Shown piece by piece: positions 50,795 through 58,465 of a stretch of DNA of 64,000 nucleotides. The position numbers and the translations under genes are program-made. Each line of letters starts with the position of its first letter. Positions within the stretch are counted from its first letter, which is position 1. Source of the DNA: Anaeromassilibacillus senegalensis (GTDB lineage Bacteria > Bacillota > Clostridia > Oscillospirales > Acutalibacteraceae); contig NZ_LN868537.1 in NCBI RefSeq assembly GCF_001261775.1, forward strand, positions 62,001 through 126,000, given 5' to 3'. The notes under the pieces are model-generated. The model did not search any database. It worked only from the letters and a program-made list of their open reading frames with translations, and was not told where the DNA came from.

Positions 50795-52268
50795 GGAGTT
50801 GCTGAATCTCTATGAGGCTGCCCAAAAGAAACTGGTCGAGATCATCCAGAGAAAGGCGCTGGGCGGCTCTCCCGCAGTCTACGAGCGCAATGTCCTCAAG
50901 CAGATCACAGAACTGCTCAAGAAGCTTAAAAAAGCCACGCCGGAGGTTGTCCGGCAGATGGTCCTTGAGGGCTACAAAACGGGGCTGGAAAGCGCGGTAG
51001 AGGATATCCTAAAGGTCAAGATTCCGGCGCCGCCGGTATACAATCTCTTTTCCCGTATCCATGCTGAGCAGATCAATCTGATCGTGCGGAATACGGTGGA
51101 CAGCCTTACAAAAGCGGTCAACATCGTGGGCCGCCGGATGCAAGATGAAATTCGGGAAGCCGGTCTCCGGGCAACAGCGATGAAGACCGCGACAGGAGGC
51201 ACCGTCCGCGAAATGCAGAAGGACCTGGAACAGCGTCTCCTGGGGTTGAATCTCCGGCAGCAGAGCGGGCGGATGGGTGTAAGGTACAAAAACGGGAAAA
51301 TTGTCCCCTTGGACAAATACGCCGCGATGGTGTCCCGTACCACTCCCGCCGAGGCCCAAAACAAAGCGAAGATCGTGCAGGCTGCTGAATGGGGATATGA
51401 TTTGGTGCGCTGTACGACGCACGCGCCGACCTGTGAGATTTGCGCGCAGTATCAGGGCCGGGTGTATGCATTGACCCGGGAAGCCGCCAATGGCAAATAC
51501 CAGAGCCCAAACGGCGAACCGCTGCGGTTTCCGCTGCTGTATGAGACGGCGCTAGTCCATGGGTATGAAACCATTCACCCCAACTGCCGCCACAGGTTTA
51601 CTATTCTGCCGGCGAGAGCGTATTCCCGCGCTGAACTGGCGGAGATGTCCCGCATGAGCATGCGGCCGTTCGAGGACACGCGCAGCGACGCAGAGTGCAA
51701 AGCCTACGCTCAAGAGCAGGCGGTGAAGCGGGCGCGCAACGATGACTTGAGGGAATGGAAGCGGTATAAATCCCTACTGCCGGAAGATGCACCGAAAACC
51801 TTCGCTGGGTTCCGCTCAATGAAGCGGGCAAACTCTGTTCGTTACCAACAGTTGAAATGGGACGCGGCTTTTCTTCAGGAGTACGGGGTCGATGCGGATC
51901 ATCCGCCGCTACCCAATTATGAGTGGGCGACGGGAATCGATAAAAAGCTCATCGGTTATTCTCTGAATAAATATAATGAATCTGGAAAAAACAAAGCGCT
52001 TGTTTTTGATCGGGCGTTGAGATATACTGAAGCCAATGCTGACGTGTTGGAAGCAGCTATAAAAGAAGGCCTGGTGAACTTTCGGGCTATTCATAAAGGG
52101 AATAAAGGGTACGGCGAGCAGTTTGAAGTTCGCATGCTGATTCGAGGTCCCAACGGAAACAAACAGCCGGTGATTACCGGTTGGATATTTGATACTGGAA
52201 AGGATACTCCAAGGATGGTGACAGCGTATGTTGACGACAATAAAAGAGCACAGTATCGTTCTACTTAA
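50781..52268 (+). CDS. MuF-type minor head protein with C-terminal toxin-like domain
   Basis: This is a 495-residue protein. Residues 1-250 are the SPP1 gp7/MuF helical head domain, ending in the MuF signature DLVRCTTHAPTCEICAQYQG and HGYETIHPNCRHRFTILPAR. A linker follows, and the last about 115 residues (from IDKKLIGYSLNKYNESGKNK, then RGPNGNKQPVITGWIFDTGK and MVTAYVDDNKRAQY) look like the DUF6883 polymorphic-toxin domain. DNA for this tail is AT-richer than the rest. The protein would sit inside the head and could be delivered with DNA. A small immunity-like gene overlaps its 3' end. Confidence 0.82.
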   Translation: MTAAEELLNLYEAAQKKLVEIIQRKALGGSPAVYERNVLKQITELLKKLKKATPEVVRQMVLEGYKTGLESAVEDILKVKIPAPPVYNLFSRIHAEQINLIVRNTVDSLTKAVNIVGRRMQDEIREAGLRATAMKTATGGTVREMQKDLEQRLLGLNLRQQSGRMGVRYKNGKIVPLDKYAAMVSRTTPAEAQNKAKIVQAAEWGYDLVRCTTHAPTCEICAQYQGRVYALTREAANGKYQSPNGEPLRFPLLYETALVHGYETIHPNCRHRFTILPARAYSRAELAEMSRMSMRPFEDTRSDAECKAYAQEQAVKRARNDDLREWKRYKSLLPEDAPKTFAGFRSMKRANSVRYQQLKWDAAFLQEYGVDADHPPLPNYEWATGIDKKLIGYSLNKYNESGKNKALVFDRALRYTEANADVLEAAIKEGLVNFRAIHKGNKGYGEQFEVRMLIRGPNGNKQPVITGWIFDTGKDTPRMVTAYVDDNKRAQYRST

Positions 52269-52419
52269 AGACGGCAGTAAAGGGACAGTCATGCATATCC
52301 ATTTAAATAAATACGGAAAACCAATCGCTTACATGGTGGACACCGGAGGAGAATTCGGCGATTGGCCATCGGTTACCATTGATGAAGTCGACCAGGTGTT
52401 GTGGGAACCAAATGAATGA
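52228..52419 (+). CDS. DUF4926-like small protein, probable immunity to the MuF toxin domain
   Basis: This is a 63-residue protein from ATG 52228 behind CCAAGGATGGTG, overlapping the toxin-like C-terminus by 41 nt. EHSIVLLKDGSKGTVMHIHL and the following YMVDTGGEFGDWPS resemble the SH3-like DUF4926 fold often found after such toxins. Position, size and overlap support immunity; no direct proof is visible. Confidence 0.65.
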   Translation: MLTTIKEHSIVLLKDGSKGTVMHIHLNKYGKPIAYMVDTGGEFGDWPSVTIDEVDQVLWEPNE

Positions 52420-52491
52420 CTGCACTTCGGAGGCGTAAGATTTAAGGTTAACAAATATACGGATGTTTTACTCAGATCTGGAGGAAGAGAA

Positions 52492-52710
52492 ATGAAGAAT
52501 AACCAATTGACCTTCAAAGAGTTTCGGCACCTCCCCAGGTCAGAACAGAATAATCGATATAAGGAACTTTCAGATCATGATAAGTTTCTCGCAAGGATGA
52601 ATGATTGGACCAACGATGACCCCAATCCTGACGTGCCAGATGTCTGGGAACCCAGCGAAAAAGAAGTTCAGGAGATAATGGAAATATTTAATAGAGAATC
52701 CAGTGAATAG
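52492..52710 (+). CDS. Small acidic protein of the toxin cassette
   Basis: This is a 72-residue acidic protein (LTFKEFRHLPRSEQNNRYKE, then LSDHDKFLARMNDWTNDDPN and WEPSEKEVQEIMEIF) starting at ATG 52492 behind GGAGGAAGAG. It is AT-rich like the preceding gene and ends before two terminator-like hairpins. It may be a second immunity protein or a cargo gene. No family is recognised. Confidence 0.6.
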   Translation: MKNNQLTFKEFRHLPRSEQNNRYKELSDHDKFLARMNDWTNDDPNPDVPDVWEPSEKEVQEIMEIFNRESSE

Positions 52711-52842
52711 CCGCCCAGCTGATAAAGCCAGGCGGTGTTTTTATGCCTTTTTTAAGGAGGTGGTGCTTCATCTCCCGGCGCGGGGTCAAGCGCCAAAACA
52801 ATACACAGGAGCGTTGCCCAGGCGGCAGCGCTTTTATTTTGC
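52711..52842 (+). terminator. Two terminator-like hairpins closing the toxin cassette
   Basis: First, CCGCC...GGCGG near 52711-52734 followed by TGTTTTT. Second, GCGTTGCC-CAGGC-GGCAGCGC near 52811-52831 followed by TTTTATTTTG. They lie between the toxin cassette and the scaffold gene, with an unused AAGGAGGTGG in between, as if a foreign piece with its own ends had been inserted. Confidence 0.5.
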
Positions 52843-52874
52843 GCGGGCAGAACCCGCAGAAGGAGGACGGCCAG

Positions 52875-53492
52875 ATGCCGAACTATTTGAAACCGAACAT
52901 CCAATTGTTTGCTGAACCGGGAGATCCGGCGCCGGCAGAACCGGTTAACCAGCCTTCCGCGCCAGCGGGAAAAACCTTTTCCGAGGAATATGTCTCTGCG
53001 CTGCGTGGGGAAAGCGCCAATTACCGCACGAAAGCCAAAACGTACGAATCTGTTTTACGCAAAGCGCTGGGGCTGAAGGATGGCGAAGAACTGGGTGATC
53101 TTGACGGCCGCCTGACCACCTATCAGCAGGCACAGCAAAAGCAGCTCAACGATGCCCTGACCGCGGCAAACCAGCGGTTGATCAGCGCCGAACTGAAGGC
53201 AATGGAAGGATACGATCACAAGCTGTTGTCCAAAGTAATTGATCTGTCCAAGGTAAGCGTGGACGACAAAGGCGAGGTTGCGGGTCTCAAGGAGGCCGTG
53301 GAGGCTGCTGCAAAGGAGTTCCCGGCAGTCAAGGTGGCACAGCGGCCCCAATATGTGCCGCAGAATCCTGCCGCAGGCGCGCAGGGAGGACAGGGCGAGG
53401 TAACCAAAGAAGCGTTTACAAAAATGGGATACCTGGAGCGGCTCAAGCTCAAACAGGAGCATCCCGAAATCTATGAAAAATTAAAGGAGTAA
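52875..53492 (+). CDS. Capsid scaffolding protein (DUF4355-like)
   Basis: This is a 205-residue protein from ATG 52875 behind AGAAGGAGGAC. The N-terminus MPNYLKPNIQLFAEPGDPAP is the classic LQLFA-type start. A long coiled coil (EYVSALRGESANYRTKAKTY, then QQAQQKQLNDALTAANQRLI) and a basic C-terminal hook (YLERLKLKQEHPEIYEKLKE) follow. It guides head assembly and is lost before maturation. It directly precedes the major capsid gene. Confidence 0.9.
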   Translation: MPNYLKPNIQLFAEPGDPAPAEPVNQPSAPAGKTFSEEYVSALRGESANYRTKAKTYESVLRKALGLKDGEELGDLDGRLTTYQQAQQKQLNDALTAANQRLISAELKAMEGYDHKLLSKVIDLSKVSVDDKGEVAGLKEAVEAAAKEFPAVKVAQRPQYVPQNPAAGAQGGQGEVTKEAFTKMGYLERLKLKQEHPEIYEKLKE

Positions 53493-53499
53493 TAGAACT

Positions 53500-53665
53500 A
53501 TGGCTGAAAATCTGACAAAACTTGCGCAACTCATTGACCCCGAAGTGATGGCGGACATGATCTCCGCCAAGGTGCCGAAGAAGTTGGTTGTGGCCCCCTT
53601 CGCAAAGGTTGACACGACTTTGCAGGGGGTTCCCGGAGACACCGTCACGGTCCCGTCGTACGCGT
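53500..53665 (+). CDS. Major capsid protein, exon 1
   Basis: ATG 53500 follows AAAGGAG. The 55 residues MAENLTKLAQLIDPEVMADM to PGDTVTVPSYA are the N-terminus of an N4-gp56/HK97-type capsid protein. Without splicing the frame meets TAA at 53665-53667. Exon 1 must end at T53665; joined to exon 2 at A54900 the junction reads VPSYAYIGDAEDVAEG, the family's conserved motif, and the total (166 + 710 nt) is 291 codons plus stop. The mature protein builds the phage head. Confidence 0.85.
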
Positions 53666-53760
53666 AAACAATATGCGCCTATGGGCAACGATGCCCATAG
53701 AAAACCTCTCTAATTGCTGGAAACTCTCATTGAGACAATCAGCAGCCAAGACTAGCCAAA

Positions 53761-54672
53761 TCAACACATCAAAAAGGATTTTAATTCGTTTTTAGCTCTA
53801 TCGGATCGCAACCACCAATACGGAATACGAAGTAAGGGAATGTTATGCTGGGTGCAATATTCATTTTTTAGTCTGTCGTGTAAAGAAATCTTAGAACGCT
53901 GCAAATGGTCTCCCCAATAATTTGAATTGCCAAAATGCTGTGAACCATCAAATTCTATCGCAAAAAGATGGTTATCCTTTTCAACGACAAAATCAAAAGG
54001 GAGCGGCTTTGAATCACGGCATTCAGGGAATATGTGCTGGCATTTGTAGGATAATCCCGCGCTGTCTAAAAAGTTTTTGACAAACAATTCGCCCTTGGAT
54101 TTGATGCAGTTTGGACAACGAATGCTACGCAATAGATCTTTAGGAATGACCTCCCATGTATAACCACATTTATGGGTTACTTTAATGGGAGTCCTGTTGT
54201 TTTTATATTCGCCTATGATGGTGTATTCACCAGGATATTTTTGTTCAATAGCATCAATAAACATTTTTGTGTCCTTCATGCCATGACATATAGGGCAGCC
54301 ACTACCCCGCAATATATTCCCAGCGTTTGCACTATAGACATGCCCACAAGCTTGGTTCCGTACAGTGATTTTATTCACGCGTCCTGTGTATTCAGACAAC
54401 ACGTCGACCGCAATACCACGCTGTTTGAGTGCATCGATGTATTCTTGCTGAGAACGAGTTTTGGTCTCTGATAGTTTCTTAAATTTGCATAGCCCACACC
54501 CTTGGCCGGCAAGTAGCTTGCTTGGGGCTTTCATTTGTTCGTGCCCGCATGAACAATAACGTACAAGAATCTTTTCTCTCAGTTTGGTATAAGGAGTTAG
54601 AAGGACCACTTCGCCTGAATAGATGTTTGTGATTTCCTCCTGAAATTGTTCTGGGGTCTTTTTATGGGACAT
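53761..54672 (-). CDS. Intron-encoded homing endonuclease, antisense to the intron
   Basis: This is a 303-residue protein from ATG 54672 behind AGGAGGCG. Three zinc-finger units of the type CGH...CxxC are seen (YCSCGHEQMKAPSKLL to CGLC, QACGHVYSANAGNILRG to CPIC, THKCGYTWEVIPKDLLRS to CPNC), the last in a DUF723-like domain. The C-terminal part GELFVKNFLDSAGLSYKCQH, FDFVVEKDNHLFAIEFDGSQ and CTQHNIPLLRIPYW matches a Vsr/EDxHD-like PD-(D/E)XK nuclease. It would cut intronless capsid genes to spread the intron. Its own promoter lies at 54692-54720. Confidence 0.85.
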   Translation of the reverse strand: MSHKKTPEQFQEEITNIYSGEVVLLTPYTKLREKILVRYCSCGHEQMKAPSKLLAGQGCGLCKFKKLSETKTRSQQEYIDALKQRGIAVDVLSEYTGRVNKITVRNQACGHVYSANAGNILRGSGCPICHGMKDTKMFIDAIEQKYPGEYTIIGEYKNNRTPIKVTHKCGYTWEVIPKDLLRSIRCPNCIKSKGELFVKNFLDSAGLSYKCQHIFPECRDSKPLPFDFVVEKDNHLFAIEFDGSQHFGNSNYWGDHLQRSKISLHDRLKNEYCTQHNIPLLRIPYWWLRSDRAKNELKSFLMC

Positions 54673-54691
54673 GTAAATCGCCTCCTAATTA

Positions 54692-54720
54692 ATTGTACCA
54701 TATTGAGATAATGTATGCAA
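54692..54720 (-). promoter_or_regulatory. Promoter of the homing endonuclease gene
   Basis: On the minus strand TTGCAT (54720-54715), 17-bp spacer, TACAAT (54697-54692), 20 bp before the start codon. It allows expression independent of the late operon. Confidence 0.75.
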
Positions 54721-54899
54721 ATATAAGAACGGTATTGGCTAGTAAGGTTCAACGACTATTCCGAAAGGAAGTACACGCAAGCGCGTGGAAATGGGAGGCA
54801 ACTGATTTTCAGTTGGTGATATAGTCTAATCTCATGGGCGACCATGAGCAGTTCATAAGAGAACGGGCGGTGCCTAGCGAACACCGTCGAATAATTATG

Positions 54900-55609
54900 A
54901 TATTGGAGATGCCGAGGATGTGGCTGAGGGCGTGGAGGTCACACCGGCCAAGATGTCCACCACTACGAAGACGGCGACCGTGAAGAAGGCCATGAAGGCG
55001 GTGTCCCTCACCGATGAGGCCGTCCTTTCCGGCTATGGGAACCCTGTTGGCGAGGCCAACGGGCAGCTCGCCAAGGCCATTGCCTCTAAGGTGGATAACG
55101 ACTGCATGGATGCACTCCAGACCGCGACGATCGTCTTTGACGGGTCCGCCAAGAAGATTGATTACACAGGGATCGTGGACGCAATTGACCTGCTGGACGA
55201 AGAGGTCAACACCGAAAAGGTGTTGTTTGTCCATCCGAAGCAGGTGACCGATTTGCGCAAGGATGCAAACTTCCTTTCCGCGGACAAATATACCGCCGGT
55301 GTGGTGATGTCCGGCGAGATTGGAAAAATCTGCAATTGCCGTGTGGTGGCTTCCAAAAAGGTACCCGCGGTTAAGGTCGGCGCTTCCGGATCTCAGGTGG
55401 ATTGCTATGCCTGTCCCATCGTCAAGCTGGAGCAGGACGCGGAGACCGAAGACGAAGTGCCCGCAATCACCATCTATCTCAAGCGAGATACCAACGTAGA
55501 AACTGAGCGGCACACTCTTTCCCGCACCACGGACGTGTCTGCCGACAAGCACTATGTCGCCACCCTTTCCAACGAAGCCAAGGTGGTACTGGCAAAGTTC
55601 AAAAAGTAA
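54900..55609 (+). CDS. Major capsid protein, exon 2
   Basis: The frame continues from A54900: IGDAEDVAEGVEVTPAKMST, TATVKKAMKAVSLTDEAVLS, TEKVLFVHPKQVTDLRKDAN, and the C-terminal HYVATLSNEAKVVLAKFKK. These are hallmarks of N4-gp56-family major capsid proteins with the HK97 fold. A GTG at 54920 could start a truncated product, but it has no ribosome site, and the conserved upstream residues (IGDAED) are coded before it. Functional capsid needs intron removal. Confidence 0.88.
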
Positions 55610-55621
55610 GGAAGTGAGGAT

Positions 55622-56065
55622 ATGCTCACAGTTGGAACAGACACCTACATCACCACCGCTGAAGCCGACGATCTCCTCTACGGAGACCAAGGATATGGGC
55701 GATGGACTACCCTTACCGAACCGGAGAAAGAAGGGTACCTGAAAGCTGCGGCGCTGCACATTGAGCTCTTGCGATACGCCGGCCGCAAGCACAGTATCTT
55801 CCAGGAGATGTCCTTCCCGCGGGACATGAACCGCGACGTTCCGGCGGCGGTCAAACGGGCGCAGGCGCTGGAAGCTCTGGCCTTGACCGATGCACAGGCA
55901 CAATCTCGCCGCTCGCTGCAGGAGCAAGGCGTCCAGTCCATCAGTCTGGGCAAAGCCTCCGAAAGCTACAAAGACATGGACAGCGGCCGCAGGTCCCCGG
56001 TGTGCAGCATGGATGCCGCCGGGCTCCTGCGGCCCTACCTCTTGGGAAGCGCGGCGATCGTATGA
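55622..56065 (+). CDS. Head-tail connector (DnaT-like/gp6 type)
   Basis: This is a 147-residue protein. VGTDTYITTAEADDLLYGDQ and the following PEKEGYLKAAALHIELLRYA GRKH-type region match the DnaT-like head-tail adaptor family of siphophages; FPRDMNRDVPAAVKRAQALE continues the helical bundle. It caps the portal ring after packaging. Start ATG 55622 follows AAGGAAGTGAGG; its stop overlaps the next start. Confidence 0.8.
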   Translation: MLTVGTDTYITTAEADDLLYGDQGYGRWTTLTEPEKEGYLKAAALHIELLRYAGRKHSIFQEMSFPRDMNRDVPAAVKRAQALEALALTDAQAQSRRSLQEQGVQSISLGKASESYKDMDSGRRSPVCSMDAAGLLRPYLLGSAAIV

Positions 56066-56379
56066 GTATCTGGTCTGCCTTGTATACAAAATCCTGCGGT
56101 GTATGGCGCTGTGAGGGCCTTAATGAGTATGGAGATACCGAGTATGCCCCAGTGCTTACGGAGGCCCCAGAGCCCTTCCTGGCACGCGCTGATTACACGC
56201 ACAAAGAAGTCCTGGACAGGGACGGTAACCGGGTGCTGAGCGAGGCAACCCTGCTGACAGATACAAAGCTGCATCCGTTTGACCAGGTGCAGCTCGACGG
56301 CCAGATTTACACGGTCAAGAGCGTAGCGCCGATCGAGGGGTTGTTCGGCGATCTGGACCATTATGAGGTGGTGTTGTAA
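56062..56379 (+). CDS. Head closure/stopper protein
   Basis: This is a 105-residue protein from ATG 56062 (ATGA overlap with the connector). FLARADYTHKEVLDRDGNRV, then TKLHPFDQVQLDGQIYTVKS and LFGDLDHYEVVL, gives a small beta-barrel pattern of gp16/SPP1-like stoppers. The family is assigned mostly by order of genes: connector, stopper, neck, tail terminator. Confidence 0.7.
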   Translation: MSIWSALYTKSCGVWRCEGLNEYGDTEYAPVLTEAPEPFLARADYTHKEVLDRDGNRVLSEATLLTDTKLHPFDQVQLDGQIYTVKSVAPIEGLFGDLDHYEVVL

Positions 56380-56840
56380 TGGGATACCGAATGAACATAC
56401 CGTCCGGAGAGTATCTGGCCGGACTGGAGGAAGCGACGCAGGGCTTGCAGGAGTTTGTGGATAACATGGAGAGCGGCGGCGCGCAGGGGCTTGCGGATAT
56501 TGCTCTGTACATATTGGGCGAGGCGGTACAACGTGCGCCTGTGGACAACGGCGATCTGCGCGGCAGCGGGTATGTGACGCTGGACGGCGCGCCTTACGCA
56601 AAAGGCGTGGGGCCGGAGCCGGGCACTGTGATCACCGGGCCAGTTCCGGAGATTGCGACGCTGGCAGAAGTCGGATTTAGCGAAAAGTATGCTGCGGACC
56701 AACACGAGCAAACTGGCTACAGCCACCGTGAGGGCAGGTCGAAATACCTTGAATCGGTCATCGTCGACGATCAGGGCGAGCTGCAAAGGATATTGATCGA
56801 GCGGCTGTTGCGCGTAATGGGAGGGGACGGCAGTGATTGA
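56379..56840 (+). CDS. HK97 gp10-like neck protein
   Basis: This is a 153-residue protein. GEYLAGLEEATQGLQEFVDN, then VQRAPVDNGDLRGSGYVTLD (the APVDxGxLRxS motif of HK97 gp10), and YAADQHEQTGYSHREGRSKY define the family. It links head completion to tail attachment. It overlaps the next gene by 8 nt. Confidence 0.88.
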   Translation: MGYRMNIPSGEYLAGLEEATQGLQEFVDNMESGGAQGLADIALYILGEAVQRAPVDNGDLRGSGYVTLDGAPYAKGVGPEPGTVITGPVPEIATLAEVGFSEKYAADQHEQTGYSHREGRSKYLESVIVDDQGELQRILIERLLRVMGGDGSD

Positions 56841-57204
56841 CGCACTGAAAAGCCATCTGAAATCCCTGGGGTACACCACCGTCTGTGTAGATACGGTCCC
56901 CGCGCCCGAGAAGCAGCGGGACGTGATCGCACTGATGGAATGGGAACATACCGTGGGACCCATTAACGACGGGACAGGTGTCCATTACATCCAGATTCAG
57001 GTGCGGCGCGGGACCTACGCCGAGGCACATGATCTTTGCAGGGACCTTTTCATACTGCTGGACAGCGGCCCGGAGGAGACCCTGATCGAGCTGACAGAGG
57101 ACGTCTTCTGTATCGCGCGCCCGCGCCGGGGGCCGGTCAAGCTGGAATCCAGTCCCGGATACACAACATTCTATTTTGAGGTGGCCCTTTGGGGCCAAAA
57201 TTAA
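56833..57204 (+). CDS. Tail terminator (minor capsid type) protein
   Basis: This is a 123-residue protein from GTG 56833. LKSHLKSLGYTTVCVDTVPA, GVHYIQIQVRRGTYAEAHDL and SSPGYTTFYFEVALWGQN match the gpU/minor-capsid tail terminator fold. Such proteins ring the top of the tail tube. It overlaps the neck gene by 8 nt. Confidence 0.75.
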   Translation: MIDALKSHLKSLGYTTVCVDTVPAPEKQRDVIALMEWEHTVGPINDGTGVHYIQIQVRRGTYAEAHDLCRDLFILLDSGPEETLIELTEDVFCIARPRRGPVKLESSPGYTTFYFEVALWGQN

Positions 57205-57217
57205 GGAGGAACAAAAC

Positions 57218-57784
57218 TTGGGCAAGAAATATTTAAAAGGATTTGCCAATCTTGGCATTATTCCGGTCACGGTGAACACCGCCGGGTCCTACACGGCGAC
57301 AGGTGAGAAGAAGGTCCTGCTGGGCGCCCGGTCCTGCGCGCCGACCGATAACCGGAGCGAGTTCACCATTCCGGGCGACGACGGTGTTTATGACAGCGGT
57401 GCGGAATGGTCCGATACCACGCTGGTGGTCACGGTCAATGAGATGGACCTTGCTTTGCTGGCTGCGCTGGGCGGCGTCGACATGGCAGACGTTGCAGACG
57501 AGCTGGAGGAGAGCACCTTCGACGTGCCTCCGGAGTATGCGCTGACGTTCTCCGCCCTGCGCGCAGACGGTGGTTATCGCCTCTACCGCTACTATGTGGC
57601 GAAGTGCTCCGGGTACAAGATCACGCACAATACCCGCAGCGACAACAACGACGCACAGACCTACGAGCTGACCTTTAAATGCAGTCCGCGCAACGCCGAC
57701 GGTAAAATCCGTGGCACAAAAGACGTGGACAAGGGCGCGGCCCTGACCTGGCTGGACACCATCCCGGCCTTCCCGACAGCGTAA
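57218..57784 (+). CDS. Major tail tube protein
   Basis: This is a 188-residue protein starting at TTG 57218 behind TAAGGAGG. The N-terminal GKKYLKGFANLGIIPVTVNT, the beta-rich core SEWTDTTLVVTV-like region (DSGAEWSDTTLVVTVNEMDL) and the C-terminal YELTFKCSPRNADGKIRGTK are typical of siphophage tail tube proteins. It is the most abundant tail subunit. Confidence 0.88.
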   Translation: MGKKYLKGFANLGIIPVTVNTAGSYTATGEKKVLLGARSCAPTDNRSEFTIPGDDGVYDSGAEWSDTTLVVTVNEMDLALLAALGGVDMADVADELEESTFDVPPEYALTFSALRADGGYRLYRYYVAKCSGYKITHNTRSDNNDAQTYELTFKCSPRNADGKIRGTKDVDKGAALTWLDTIPAFPTA

Positions 57785-57799
57785 TTACGCAACAAAAAA

Positions 57800-57822
57800 G
57801 GGCGGCCTCAAAGCCGCCCTCT
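57800..57822 (-). terminator. GC-rich hairpin between tube and chaperone genes
   Basis: GGGCGGC (57800-57806) pairs with GCCGCCC (57813-57819). T-run TTTTTTG follows on the minus strand, so it works better as a leftward terminator; in the plus transcript it would be a stable processing or mRNA-protecting stem before the chaperone ribosome site. Confidence 0.5.
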
Positions 57823-57839
57823 TAGGAGGAAAACAATCG

Positions 57840-58316
57840 ATGTTAAAACATCTATTACATACATCGGACAAGAGCCTGCGCATGAGCGCACCGCCGACAC
57901 GGGAGCTGTACGGCGTCAAAATCCGCAAGCTGCCAGTAGGGAAGTACCTGCAAGTGCTGCGCGCCATTGATGACCTGCCCGCAACGCTGTTCAGTGCAAT
58001 TGCTCCCGGCGCGGGATCGCCTCTGGAGGGGCTGCTTGCCCTGGAGCGGCTCGACAAGGACGGCGTCGCGGAGCTGACCCTGCGCCTGCTGACGGTGGTC
58101 CCAGAGCAGTTCTGCCGCGCGGTTGCCGATCTGCTGGACATCCCGGCTGCCCGCCTGTTGGACCCGGACGCGCCGGACGCACTGGGGCTCATGGAGCTGG
58201 CGGAAATCATCGAAGCGGCCTGGCAGGCCAATGACATGACGGATTTTTTCGGAATCGTCCGCCGGCTGGTAAAGCCGACGGACAAGCAAGCGAATACTGG
58301 TTCCAGCGCTGGGTAG
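57840..58316 (+). CDS. Tail assembly chaperone G
   Basis: This is a 158-residue protein. YGVKIRKLPVGKYLQVLRAI, then PEQFCRAVADLLDIPAARLL and LMELAEIIEAAWQANDMTDF, is the siphophage G chaperone that coats the tape measure protein. The frame contains the slippery T-TTT-TTC (58244-58250); ribosomes that slip back one base continue into the T domain up to 58465, giving about 208 residues. Start ATG 57840 behind AGGAGGAAA. Confidence 0.85.
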   Translation: MLKHLLHTSDKSLRMSAPPTRELYGVKIRKLPVGKYLQVLRAIDDLPATLFSAIAPGAGSPLEGLLALERLDKDGVAELTLRLLTVVPEQFCRAVADLLDIPAARLLDPDAPDALGLMELAEIIEAAWQANDMTDFFGIVRRLVKPTDKQANTGSSAG

Positions 58317-58465
58317 CCATCGCGCAGAGCATCGGGATTACTCGCACGGAGCTGATGGAGGGATATTATATGGATGAGTTCCTGGCTGTCATGGACGAGT
58401 ACAATGATATGCACACGCCGGGGGGCAGGGACGAGGAAGTGTTTGCGGATGAATTGGAGGAGTAA
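58250..58465 (+). CDS. Tail assembly chaperone T domain, made by -1 frameshift
   Basis: Read in the -1 frame after T-TTT-TTC, the sequence encodes RNRPPAGKADGQASEYWFQR, WVAIAQSIGITRTELMEGYY and MDEFLAVMDEYNDMHTPGGR, ending EVFADELEE at TAA 58463-58465. There is no start codon with a ribosome site of its own near 58250. EYWFQRW and LMEGYYMDEFLAVMDEYN are typical of phage T chaperones, so the GT fusion bridges tape measure and tube protein. Confidence 0.82.
   Translation, partial: RNRPPAGKADGQASEYWFQRWVAIAQSIGITRTELMEGYYMDEFLAVMDEYNDMHTPGGRDEEVFADELEE

Larger units (their letters stand above)
53666..54899 (+). ncRNA. Group I self-splicing intron in the capsid gene
   Basis: Conserved core elements are readable in order. 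The P1 internal guide GCGC (53675-53678) pairs with exon GCGT giving the U.G splice pair. P2 is CTATGGGC/GCCCATAG (53679-53700). Element P is TAATTGCTGGAAA (about 53710-53722), Q is CAATCAGCAGCCAAG (about 53736-53750), R is GTTCAACGACTATT (about 54748-54761), and S is GATATAGTCTAATC (about 54820-54833); GACTAT of R pairs with ATAGTC of S as P7. The terminal G is G54899. A homing endonuclease gene sits antisense in a peripheral loop between Q and R. Confidence 0.88.

Noticed and set aside
53500..53667. Reading the capsid N-terminus as a truncated stand-alone gene
   Set aside because: The group I core elements and the exact restoration of frame and of the conserved junction make splicing the better explanation.
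54809..56089. A 426-codon minus-strand open frame opposite the capsid and connector genes
   Set aside because: It crosses the intron/exon border and lacks a ribosome site; codon bias of the plus genes explains it.
58214..58290. G-GTA-AAG as the tail chaperone frameshift site
   Set aside because: It is only a partial match to lambda G-GGA-AAG, while a canonical T-TTT-TTC lies just upstream in frame.
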